Assembly (NCBI RefSeq): GCF_002994615.1
Contig: NZ_PVNK01000001.1
Coordinates: forward strand, 1 to 52,856
Length of the DNA stretch: 52,856 nucleotides
Source: Enhygromyxa salina
Lineage (GTDB): Bacteria; Myxococcota_A; Polyangia; Nannocystales; Nannocystaceae
Direction of reading: 5' to 3'
Of this stretch, positions 44,633 to 52,856 are shown in pieces. Position 1 is the first letter of the stretch. Every line of letters starts with the position of its first letter. Under the pieces are notes generated by a model that was not told the origin of the DNA, ran no database searches, and worked only from the letters and a program-made list of their open reading frames with translations. Position numbers and translations under genes: made by a program.

Positions 44633-46246
44633 TCACTCCGTGACCACGATCGCGCTGGCCTCGGATCCCATGACTCCGGGCATGGCCGCGGCCCAGCCGT
44701 CGGGCAGCTTGGGCTCGGTGAAGCCGAACAACCACCGCGCGTCGGCTGGCGACAAGTTCACGCAGCCGTGACTGCGGACCAGGCCAAAGCCCCCGTGCCA
44801 AAACGCGCCATGGAGCGCGACATTGTTCGAGAAGTACTGGGTCCAGGGCACGTCCTCGATCGAGTAGGCCTCGTCCTCGACGGGCTGATCGCGCATCGAG
44901 GTCACGATGAACTTGCTCTGGACGCGGTGGACCCCCACCGGGGTCATGCCGGGCTCCTTGCCGGTCGAGACCAGGGTCGCGAACACGGGGCGGTCACCGA
45001 TGTAGGCGACCAGCGTCTGCTCCGAGAGATCGACGTGGATCCAGTGCTCGTCCGACTCGATCCCCGGCGGACGCTTGAGCTTCGCGGCCTCACCGACCGC
45101 GTACGCGCGCAGCAGCTTGCCGGCCTCGTCCTCGTAGTAGTCGTAGTCGCCGATCCGGACCTTGCGCACGAAAGGATGGGTCGAGCGCCGCTCGAGGGTC
45201 TCGCCGCTGCCCTCGAGCATGCCCATGTCCCCGACCCGGGTCTGGAGCTCGAGCTCGCGGACGACGAAGTGAAGGGGCAGCGGGTCTTCGCCCGTCAACA
45301 CCTGGCCGCGGAAGTCCGAGCCCTCCTTGGTCCCGAGCTGATACTTGCGCGCGTAGACTCCGCGGTTGGTCTTGAGGAAGTGGCGCTTGGCGTGGACGTG
45401 CTCCGAGGTGATCGTCACGTAGTAGCCCGCGTTGAGGTACTCCTTGACCACGGCCGGGACCTCGCTGGGCCGCTTGTCACGCTCGAGGGGCATCGGCTCG
45501 CGGCCCTTGGCGGCCAGCCACGCCTGCGCGGCGGCGTCGGCTCGATCTTGCTCGCTGTAGCTCGGTAGGCGATGAAAAAAAGACGTGCCGTCGTGGTTGA
45601 CCCGCCAGTAGTCGAGGGGCATGGCCTCGTCGACGTTGGGCCAGGCGACGTCGATCGATCCGTCATCCGGGGCGGTCTCGGCGATCTCGAGCCCGGCGCC
45701 GATGCAGATCCACCCCTCGGGGAAGATCTTGTGCCAGCCGCTGGAGCAGCCGCCGCCGAAGGTCCGCTCGGCGTCGACGCGCACCCGCGCGCCCGCGCGC
45801 AACATGCCGATCCGGGCCGACTCGAGGTCGGCGCGCTCGCGCACGATCACGGCGCCCGCGCTGACGAGCCCGTGCTTGGGGAATTCTTGCTCGTGCTCGT
45901 CGGTGAACTCGACCGGTTCGTAGAAGACCTTGGTGAACTCGGTGTAGTGGCCGTCCGGGTCGGCCGCGTAGGGACCGGTGGCCGTGCCCGCGTCGGCGTC
46001 TTCGCTCGCGCGCTGGTCCTTGGCGGCCTGGGCGAGCTGCTCGTGGTCGGCGTCGGCGGCTGTCGGGCGCTCTGCCAGCATCGCGGCCATCCCGACCCCG
46101 GCTTCGGCCGAATCGTCGTCGTCGTCGGTCGCGACCGCGATGTCCTCGCTGGCCGGACGCGGCCCCGCGAGCTCGTACCCGGCCACGGTCACGCCCGCGC
46201 CGATCATGAAGCCGCCGAAGATCTCTAGTGCTCGCCGCGTGTCCAT
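44633..46246 (-). CDS. L,D-transpeptidase (YkuD family) with SH3-like region
   Basis: The protein is 537 residues from ATG 46246. An N-terminal membrane or signal segment (IFGGFMIGAGVTVAGYELAG) is followed by an acidic linker and an SH3b-like region (about 125-190; AGAVIVRERADLESARIGML, GWHKIFPEGWICIG). The catalytic YkuD domain lies at about 410-520 with LHGAFWHGGFGLVRSHGCVN (catalytic Cys about 493 in S-H-G-C) and the upstream strand WIHVDLSEQTLVAYIGDRPV. Such enzymes make 3-3 peptidoglycan cross-links or attach proteins to the wall in the periplasm. It is divergent from an acidic-repeat outer-membrane protein gene, 117 nt between starts. Confidence 0.9.
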   Translation of the reverse strand: MDTRRALEIFGGFMIGAGVTVAGYELAGPRPASEDIAVATDDDDDSAEAGVGMAAMLAERPTAADADHEQLAQAAKDQRASEDADAGTATGPYAADPDGHYTEFTKVFYEPVEFTDEHEQEFPKHGLVSAGAVIVRERADLESARIGMLRAGARVRVDAERTFGGGCSSGWHKIFPEGWICIGAGLEIAETAPDDGSIDVAWPNVDEAMPLDYWRVNHDGTSFFHRLPSYSEQDRADAAAQAWLAAKGREPMPLERDKRPSEVPAVVKEYLNAGYYVTITSEHVHAKRHFLKTNRGVYARKYQLGTKEGSDFRGQVLTGEDPLPLHFVVRELELQTRVGDMGMLEGSGETLERRSTHPFVRKVRIGDYDYYEDEAGKLLRAYAVGEAAKLKRPPGIESDEHWIHVDLSEQTLVAYIGDRPVFATLVSTGKEPGMTPVGVHRVQSKFIVTSMRDQPVEDEAYSIEDVPWTQYFSNNVALHGAFWHGGFGLVRSHGCVNLSPADARWLFGFTEPKLPDGWAAAMPGVMGSEASAIVVTE

Positions 46247-46363
46247 GGGCCTCGGGGTCGCTGAACATAGTCGTGGCCACCGGCCCGGGCAAGGCGACGG
46301 ACCCGGCTTCACGCGCCAGGCCTGCACTTGCATCGCTTCGGAGCTTCGGTCCATGCTGGCCCA

Positions 46364-47344
<981 letters not shown>

Positions 47345-47353
47345 GCCGGCCCG

Positions 47354-48211
47354 CTACTGCAGGGTGTGTGAGGCTCGGCGGACGCTGACGGGCTCGCGGC
47401 CCTGGGGGATCTGGAGCCCCTCGCCGACGAAGCGACCGACCGCGACGGTCACGTTGTCGGGCCCACCGGCTGCGCAGGCGGCCTCGGTCAGCGCACGACA
47501 GCAGCGCACGGGATCTTGATACTTGAGCATCAGCTCGAGGATCCGCGCGTCTTCGAGCGGACCGGTGAGCCCGTCGCTGCACATCAAGAGCACGTCGCCC
47601 GCGCGCAGGGACACGTGGACGATCTCCGGCTGAATCACCGGTTGGACGCCGAGGGCCTGAAGCAGGACGTTGCGGTGCTCGTAGCTGCGGCCCTGCTCCG
47701 GGGTCAGCTGACCGCTGGCGATCATCTGACCGACGACGCTGTGATCGGTGGTCAGCTGGGTCAGGGCCCGGCCGCGACGGAGGTAGCCGCGCGAGTCGCC
47801 GACGTTGAGCACGTAGAGCTCGTGCCCGTAGACCAGCGCCGCGGTCATCGTCGTGCCCATCCCGCGCTTGCCCGGGTGGCTGCGGGCGTAGTCGAGGATC
47901 GCCCGGTTCGCGGCCGCGACGGCCGACAGCATCGCCTCCTGGACGCTGGCGTGATCGCCCAGCGGCGTCGAGCTCATCAGGGTCTCGTAGAGGGTCTCCG
48001 CGCCGATCTTGGACGCGATGTCCCCGGCCGCGGCGCCGCCCATGCCGTCGCAGACACCGATCAGGGTGACCCCGATGCCGAGCTCCTGCAGCGTGGTTCC
48101 GGGCCTCAGGCCTCGCTCGCCCGTCCTGACGTTGGCGACGACGAACGCGTCCTCGTTGCGCTCGCGGACGCAACCGATCTCGGTCCTGGCGAACAGCTCG
48201 ACTCGCGCCAC
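47354..48211 (-). CDS. PP2C-type serine/threonine protein phosphatase
   Basis: The protein is 285 residues from GTG 48211. All PP2C motifs are present in order: CVRERNEDAF, GVCDGMGGAAAGDIAS with the metal-binding Asp and Gly, MGTTMTAALV, VLNVGDSRGYL, LLMCSDGLTGPLED and GGPDNVTVAV. It would dephosphorylate proteins phosphorylated by Hanks-type kinases and needs Mn2+ or Mg2+. The start codon shares a base with the stop of the upstream FHA gene (TAGTG), so the two are translationally coupled and probably form a kinase-counteracting module. The last about 20 residues are a basic tail of unknown use. Confidence 0.93.
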   Translation of the reverse strand: MARVELFARTEIGCVRERNEDAFVVANVRTGERGLRPGTTLQELGIGVTLIGVCDGMGGAAAGDIASKIGAETLYETLMSSTPLGDHASVQEAMLSAVAAANRAILDYARSHPGKRGMGTTMTAALVYGHELYVLNVGDSRGYLRRGRALTQLTTDHSVVGQMIASGQLTPEQGRSYEHRNVLLQALGVQPVIQPEIVHVSLRAGDVLLMCSDGLTGPLEDARILELMLKYQDPVRCCRALTEAACAAGGPDNVTVAVGRFVGEGLQIPQGREPVSVRRASHTLQ

Positions 48212-49695
48212 TAGTCGCGCCTCACCCGGAAGATTTGATCACCGACGCGGAACATCGCGCCGTAGGGCACGCTGACAGCCCCGCGAATGCGCACGTAGGT
48301 GCCGTTGGCCGAGCCGAGGTCCTCGAGCAGCACGGTCATGGCCTTCTCGTGGACCTCCATGCGCACGCGGGCGTGCGCGCGGCTCAAGAAGCCGTCGCTT
48401 GGAAACACGATCTCGCCTTGCTCACGGCCGATGGTCATCTCGGTGCCTCGGATATGGTAGCGATCATCCTCGATCTCGCCGACACAAACCCGCGTGAGCG
48501 CGGCCCACGGTGGCTTGACCGGGGTCCCGAACCCACGCACCTGGTGGGTGTCGAGGGGTGTCTCTTGCCACGGCGACCCGAGATGGTCGAGGCGCAGGAG
48601 CTGGTTGCCGAGCAGGAAGTGATCTCCGGGGTAGACCGGCGTGGGCTCGGTCAGGCGCAAGTACACGCCGTTGCGTGAGCCGAGGTCGGCGAGGTGGAGC
48701 CCCCCCTCGACCGGCGTGACTTTGGCGTGCTGGGGCGAGACGAAGGGATCCGAGGGGAACGCGATCCCAGCCTGGCGACCGATCTCGACGCCCTGGGCCG
48801 ACACCGCGAACGACTCGCCCTCCCTCCCGTCCCGCCCAACGAGCACGAGGCGCACGGGCGAGGATGGCTGCGGGCTCGCCCACGCCTGGGCCGGTGGCGC
48901 GCTGTGTGCGGCGGCCGCGGACGCGACCTCGCCGTGACCGTGGCCCGTTCGGACCCGGTCGTTGGGCGCGGCGGGCCGAGCGGGGCTCGGCGACGCGTGG
49001 CTGATCGGCTCGGGGTGGGCGTCGGCCCGCACCCGGGGACGCGGCAGGTTGGTGGCTGAGGCCGCAGGATCTCCGGCCGGGTGCGCCTGGGGCCGCGGAG
49101 CAGCGTTCGGACGCGCCTTGGGCCCGGGTCGCTTTGACCCAGGGGCGTTCGCGTAGACCGGATCGAAGCCGGCTTGCCCGCCGCCTTGCCCCCTGGCCTG
49201 CCCCGCAGCCGGCTTCTCACCGCGCCCGCTCTCGTCGGCGTCGAAGCCCGTGTAGTTGGGGCGCGGCCGAGGTGCCGGACGACGACGGCCCCGCGGGGCG
49301 CTGGGCTCGGGCGCGCTCGGCCCCTGCTGCGCGCGGGAGCGCGGCTGGCTGCCGGGGGGGGAGAAGGTCGGTCCGGCCGGGTCAGCGGCGCTCGGAGCGA
49401 TCTCCGTGTGCTCGCGGATCGGCGCACGGACGGGCACGTCGCCCTGATCGCCGAACATCGCGCGGACGTTTAGCGCCCCGGTGTGCGGGCGAGCGAAGCG
49501 CTGCTCGACCGACAGGCCGCAGACCTGACAGAACGAAGCTCCGCTCGCTACCCCCGATCCGCAGCGGGGGCACTTTGACGCACCGGTCGGTGGCGCCGGT
49601 AATTGGGCACGAAGTTCGTAGTCACACACGTGGCACCGAACCGCGTCAGGCGAGTTGTCGGTGCCGCATGCCGGGCATGGGATCGTTTCTGCCAT
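48211..49695 (-). CDS. Double zinc-ribbon, double FHA-domain protein
   Basis: The protein is 494 residues from ATG 49695, which places the first zinc ribbon at the N-terminus. Two ribbons (CPACGTDNSPDAVRCHVC and CPRCGSGVASGASFCQVC) lie in the first 65 residues, followed by about 190 residues of Pro/Ala/Arg-rich linker. Two FHA domains come next: about 275-350 (GRQAGIAF, SPQHAKV, GSRNGVYL) and about 410-490 (GREQGEIVF, SRAHARV, GSANGTYV). Each carries the Ser/Arg/His and Asn-Gly elements for phosphothreonine binding. It probably scaffolds phosphoproteins for the coupled PP2C phosphatase downstream. Zinc-ribbon plus tandem FHA is a recurrent myxobacterial layout; the targets are unknown. Confidence 0.88.
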   Translation of the reverse strand: MAETIPCPACGTDNSPDAVRCHVCDYELRAQLPAPPTGASKCPRCGSGVASGASFCQVCGLSVEQRFARPHTGALNVRAMFGDQGDVPVRAPIREHTEIAPSAADPAGPTFSPPGSQPRSRAQQGPSAPEPSAPRGRRRPAPRPRPNYTGFDADESGRGEKPAAGQARGQGGGQAGFDPVYANAPGSKRPGPKARPNAAPRPQAHPAGDPAASATNLPRPRVRADAHPEPISHASPSPARPAAPNDRVRTGHGHGEVASAAAAHSAPPAQAWASPQPSSPVRLVLVGRDGREGESFAVSAQGVEIGRQAGIAFPSDPFVSPQHAKVTPVEGGLHLADLGSRNGVYLRLTEPTPVYPGDHFLLGNQLLRLDHLGSPWQETPLDTHQVRGFGTPVKPPWAALTRVCVGEIEDDRYHIRGTEMTIGREQGEIVFPSDGFLSRAHARVRMEVHEKAMTVLLEDLGSANGTYVRIRGAVSVPYGAMFRVGDQIFRVRRD

Positions 49696-49733
49696 CGGCC
49701 ATCCGGGTTCGGGCGGGCGCTGGGAGCCGCTGG

Positions 49734-49747
49734 CCACTGGCCAGTGG
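49734..49747. promoter_or_regulatory. Perfect 14-bp palindrome in a divergent promoter region
   Basis: CCACTGGCCAGTGG lies in the 95-nt gap between the FHA gene and the next plus-strand gene. Its position suits an operator; no known regulator's consensus is recognised. Confidence 0.35.
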
Positions 49748-49790
49748 GCCTTGAAAGGCCACGCGGGCTGGGATAGACCGCGTTGCCAGG

Positions 49791-51203
49791 TTGCCGAGGT
49801 TATCGGGCACCCCGCTGGGCGTCAATCGTGAGCGCCCAATACGCGACACCTTCACCGTCCCGCCTCCTCTGGAGACCACTCTGCCACTTCTGCGCACACT
49901 CGGGTTGACCTTTCGGCCGCCTCTCGCCACCGGTCCCGGCCGGCTGGCGCTGCGCTCCGCGCTCGCGCTCGCGCTCCTTGGCCCCCACCTGTTCGCCTGC
50001 GCCCCCATCGTTCGACCCGCCTCCTTCAAGGGGGCCCGGGGCCAGGTCACGGACACCAGCTTGCTCGGCCCCTTCGACGGCCAGATCGTCGACCAGGCCA
50101 CGGGCGAGCCGGTTCAGGACGCGGTCGTCGTCGGCGTGTGGTCCTACGACCGCGGCGACGGCTTCATCTCGCCGAGCGGATCCGAGACGATCTCCGTCCA
50201 GACCGACGAGGCCGGGCGCTATCGCATCGGCCGCGCGCCGCTGCGCAAGCGCGGCAGCCACCTGCGCCTCGTGTCCTTTCGTCTCGTCGTCTACAAGCGC
50301 GGCTACGCCAGCTACCGCTCCGACGCCCTGCTCGCCGGCGGCCCCCGGCGAGACTTCACCGGTCGCCACAACCGGATCGAGCTCGACAAGTGGCGCGAGC
50401 GCGACTCCCACGCAGACCACCTGCTGTTCCTCGCCCCGCCCCGCGAGGTCGCGCGTGTCGCCGACTGGGAGCGGAGGCAGGCCAACCTCGATCTCTACAA
50501 GACCCTCGGCGGCGGGCTCGAGCCCGAGGACCACGAGGGCGAGGGCGATCCGAGGGGCCCGGACGGCCCGGGCACGCCCGAGGATCTGTGGCTCGACGCG
50601 AGCCAACTCATCTACCCCGAAGACGTCGCCATGCGCACGGGCTACGACGGCGAGTTCGTGGTCGAAGATCTCGGCGACTTTCCGCGCACCGATTTTTACC
50701 ACGGCGTCCTGTTTCGGGCGCTCGATCGCGAGGAGGAGCACGACTTCTCCTACCGCGTGTGGCACCAGCCGAGCGGCGGCCTCGAGCCCGTCATCGCGAT
50801 CTTCCGTGAGAACCTCCCGGTCGAGGTCAGCCCCGAGGTCACCGACGAGACCTGGATCTACGAGGAGCCCGGGACCGAGTTTCGCGGGGTCGCGTTCATC
50901 GATCGGGCCAGCGAGACCGGCGTGCTCGTCAGCTGCGGGCCCGCGCAGTGCATCGACGTCGACACCGCGATCATCCTGGCCAAGTACATCCAGGGTCGCC
51001 TCGAGCAGATCAGCACGGTCCCGGCCGGCCCGGCCCCGGAGCCCGCAGCCGCCGAGCCGAGCGCGACAAGTGGCGACGCGAGCCCCGCCCCCAGCGAGCC
51101 CGAGCCCGAGCCCGAGCCCGACTCCGAGCCCGAGCCCGAGCCCGACTCCGAGACCCCCCCGGAACCAGACCCCGACACCGAGCCACAGGAGCCATCGCCG
51201 TGA
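49791..51203 (+). CDS. Lipoprotein with carboxypeptidase-regulatory-like domain and E-P repeat tail
   Basis: The frame runs 470 codons from TTG 49791, but the first about 37 residues look non-coding. TTG 49905 would give LTFRPPLATGPGRLALRSAL and a lipoprotein signal ending HLFAC, so the true start is open. The mature part begins with a carboxypeptidase-regulatory-like beta domain (QIVDQATGEPVQDAVVVGVW, TDEAGRYRIGRAPL), then an unrecognised region of about 270 residues with several acidic and aromatic motifs (DFSYRVWHQPSGG, CGPAQCIDVDTAII). The C-terminal about 60 residues are E-P/D-P repeats. Its stop overlaps the start of the next gene (GTGA). It may present or support the following enzyme at the outer membrane; that is inference. 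Confidence 0.75.
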   Translation: MPRLSGTPLGVNRERPIRDTFTVPPPLETTLPLLRTLGLTFRPPLATGPGRLALRSALALALLGPHLFACAPIVRPASFKGARGQVTDTSLLGPFDGQIVDQATGEPVQDAVVVGVWSYDRGDGFISPSGSETISVQTDEAGRYRIGRAPLRKRGSHLRLVSFRLVVYKRGYASYRSDALLAGGPRRDFTGRHNRIELDKWRERDSHADHLLFLAPPREVARVADWERRQANLDLYKTLGGGLEPEDHEGEGDPRGPDGPGTPEDLWLDASQLIYPEDVAMRTGYDGEFVVEDLGDFPRTDFYHGVLFRALDREEEHDFSYRVWHQPSGGLEPVIAIFRENLPVEVSPEVTDETWIYEEPGTEFRGVAFIDRASETGVLVSCGPAQCIDVDTAIILAKYIQGRLEQISTVPAGPAPEPAAAEPSATSGDASPAPSEPEPEPEPDSEPEPEPDSETPPEPDPDTEPQEPSP

Positions 51204-52856
51204 CCCAACGCGCACCACGACCCCGCGGCCGCCTCCCACGGCTTTGGGCGCGCCCCTGGGCGGTGGGCCTGGCCGGCCTCCTCGGCCTCGGCCTGTGCTC
51301 GGGTCCGGCCGCGGCCTGGGACCCCTCGACGACGCACCAGGGCCTGCTCGAGTCCGCGGTCACCCGCAGCGCCGTGCACCTGCGCTGGATGGACGCGAGC
51401 GAGCTCGAGCGCGGGCTGTTCACCTCCTTGCGCGTCGACCCGGACCGCCTGACCAAAGAGGAGCTGCGCCTGCTGCAGCTGACGATCCGCAACGCCCACG
51501 CCGACGTCGGCGCGCGGCCGCTCGGTGGACCGGGCGCCTGCCCGTCGGCGGACGCCCCGCCCGAGACCCAGCTGTTTTGCGTCGACCAGAACCTGTGGGA
51601 GCACTCGGCCCTCGGCTGGCTGCGCCTGGGCATGCTCGCCGAGGTCACGCCCTCGGCCCGCGAGCTCAACCACTTCGTCGACCTCGAGCACCCCGAGGCC
51701 GCGCGGTGGAGTGATGACGAGCTGCCCGCTGCGGTCCTGCGCCGTCGGGCCCGAGCCAACGGCGAGCCGACGGCCGGGGTCGTGACCGGAACCAACTTCT
51801 CCGGCCAGGCGCCGTCGGCGATCGCGTGGTTCGAGGATCCCGATGATCTGCTCGCTCCGCCCCAGACCTACGCGCACCTGGCCCTGGCCAGCAGCGCCGC
51901 GAGCCAGGCCGAGCGCGACCACCACCTCGCCCTCGCGATGATGGGCGTCGGCGCCCTGCTCCACGTCGTTCAAGATCTCGCGGTCCCCGCTCACGCCCGC
52001 GGCGACGGGACCGCCTTCTTCGCGCCGCTGTCTCCGGCCCCGGGCGACCGCGGGCTGCCCTTGCAGGAATTCGTGCGCTTCGAGTACGGGCGCAGCGAGC
52101 TGCCCGGACTCCGCGCCGGTCTGGGCGGGCGCTCGTCGGCCCTCGGCTCCCCTGCCCCCGGCGGCCCCAGCGCGGCCGGGCCGAGCGGCGTGCCCCTGGC
52201 CGAGACCTTGATCGGCCATGTGCTCGGTGACGCGCAGCACGACGGCGTCGCAACCCTCGCAGGCCGGCACTTCTTCTCGGAGTCGAGCGTGCCCGCGCCC
52301 CAGCACCTCGACCCCACGCTGAGCGCGTCCGAGGCCGCGAGCGCGCTGCTCGGCGACGCGCATCACCTCGCGGCCGTCGAGGTCGAGGGCGCCACCCTCG
52401 CGCCGTGGCCGGCCGAGCGCGGCTACCTCTTGAGCCCGACCGGTCGCGCGCTCGCTGCCTTCGACACCGATCTCGACGGCCGCACGCGCCCCTACCTCGA
52501 CGAGGCCTGCTACCGCGATCAGGCCGCGCTGCTGCTGCCTGCCGCCGTCGACGCGACCCGCTCGCTGCTCGATCTGCTGTGGCCCGCGTGGCCCGAGATG
52601 CAGCGCAGCGGTGACGACCTCGTCTTGACCATCCCCGCCTGGGCCAGCGCCGAGCTCAGCGTCTCGATCCAGCGCGACGACGGGCAGCGGCGCGAAGTCG
52701 GTCGGCATGCGCTCACGGTCTCGAGCGAGAACGTCGTCGCCCTCGGGGTCGGAGAGCTCGCGCCTGGCGAGCGCGTGGTGCTGGTCCTCGACGCGACCCG
52801 GGCCGACGGCCCGCCGATCGTCCTCGAGCAGATCCTCTCGCGTCGAGGGCCCGCCC
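51200..52856 (+). CDS. Secreted zinc-dependent phospholipase C-like protein (3' end outside window)
   Basis: The frame is 552 codons from GTG 51200 (overlapping the previous stop) and still open at the window end. A basic n-region and hydrophobic core end CSGPAAA, so the mature chain starts with Trp (WDPSTTHQ). In zinc-dependent phospholipase C and S1/P1-type nucleases the N-terminal Trp is itself a zinc ligand, followed by His/Asp ligands as in ELNHFVDLEHPEA and GALLHVVQDLAVPAHAR, both visible here (about 160 and 255). I therefore place it in that superfamily; substrate is unknown. The C-terminal part seen (about 450-552) is beta-rich. Coupled to a lipoprotein gene upstream. Confidence 0.7.
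   Translation, partial: MTQRAPRPRGRLPRLWARPWAVGLAGLLGLGLCSGPAAAWDPSTTHQGLLESAVTRSAVHLRWMDASELERGLFTSLRVDPDRLTKEELRLLQLTIRNAHADVGARPLGGPGACPSADAPPETQLFCVDQNLWEHSALGWLRLGMLAEVTPSARELNHFVDLEHPEAARWSDDELPAAVLRRRARANGEPTAGVVTGTNFSGQAPSAIAWFEDPDDLLAPPQTYAHLALASSAASQAERDHHLALAMMGVGALLHVVQDLAVPAHARGDGTAFFAPLSPAPGDRGLPLQEFVRFEYGRSELPGLRAGLGGRSSALGSPAPGGPSAAGPSGVPLAETLIGHVLGDAQHDGVATLAGRHFFSESSVPAPQHLDPTLSASEAASALLGDAHHLAAVEVEGATLAPWPAERGYLLSPTGRALAAFDTDLDGRTRPYLDEACYRDQAALLLPAAVDATRSLLDLLWPAWPEMQRSGDDLVLTIPAWASAELSVSIQRDDGQRREVGRHALTVSSENVVALGVGELAPGERVVLVLDATRADGPPIVLEQILSRRGPA

Overview
The window is very GC-rich DNA (hand-counted 60-base blocks reach about 75% G+C) packed with secreted lipoproteins, outer-membrane barrels, FHA and PilZ signalling proteins, Cys-rich DUF4215-type repeats and a C-terminal tail resembling a MYXO-CTERM sorting signal. 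Together with a Tgl/PilW-like TPR lipoprotein and very large TamB/Omp85 proteins this points to a myxobacterium, possibly of the Nannocystis/Plesiocystis/Enhygromyxa side. The taxonomic placement is inference; no marker gene proves it. Because of the composition, most real genes have long open frames on the opposite strand. Genes were called from recognisable domains, signal sequences and gene spacing.

Layout. 1-1.7 kb: end of an unrecognised gene, a PilZ-domain protein and a TPR remnant beside short direct repeats. 1.8-8.7 kb: a divergent pair of outer-membrane proteins (an M1-peptidase-like ectodomain on a barrel, and a barrel with an OmpA peptidoglycan-binding domain), then an FHA protein. 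8.8-17.7 kb, minus strand: a probable operon of Tgl/PilW-like lipoprotein, RodZ-like HTH membrane protein, MgtE, RecO and two large coupled Cys-rich lipoproteins. 17.8-19.5 kb: a DHH phosphoesterase and a YkgJ-type Cys-cluster protein overlapping by 4 nt, then an initiator tRNA-Met with a clear promoter and terminator. 19.5-23.6 kb: a degraded lower-GC stretch, two divergent LuxR-type regulators, a [2Fe-2S] ferredoxin and a fatty-acyl-AMP ligase.

23.6-39.2 kb is an envelope cluster. An MscS-type channel lies downstream of a 1298-residue membrane protein combining a periplasmic coiled coil, about seven membrane segments, an AAA-type ATPase and a C-terminal winged helix. Divergent from it are a 2068-residue TamB-like protein and its Omp85 (TamA/BamA-like) partner. 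Four 75-bp tandem repeats lie just before the Omp85 gene. The MscS plus membrane-ATPase pair is the best candidate here for an undescribed system.

39.2-44 kb is a mosaic, partly lower-GC region: a small Cys-rich lipoprotein, a scar made of a copied piece of the Omp85 gene and a copied piece of the next lipoprotein gene, a DUF4215 lipoprotein, a metzincin-type protease whose base composition changes inside the gene, and a small lipoprotein. 44-52.9 kb returns to typical composition: SlyD-like isomerase, L,D-transpeptidase, an acidic-repeat barrel protein, a PP2C phosphatase coupled to a double-FHA zinc-ribbon protein, a carboxypeptidase-regulatory-like lipoprotein, and the start of a secreted zinc-dependent phospholipase C-like protein running off the window.
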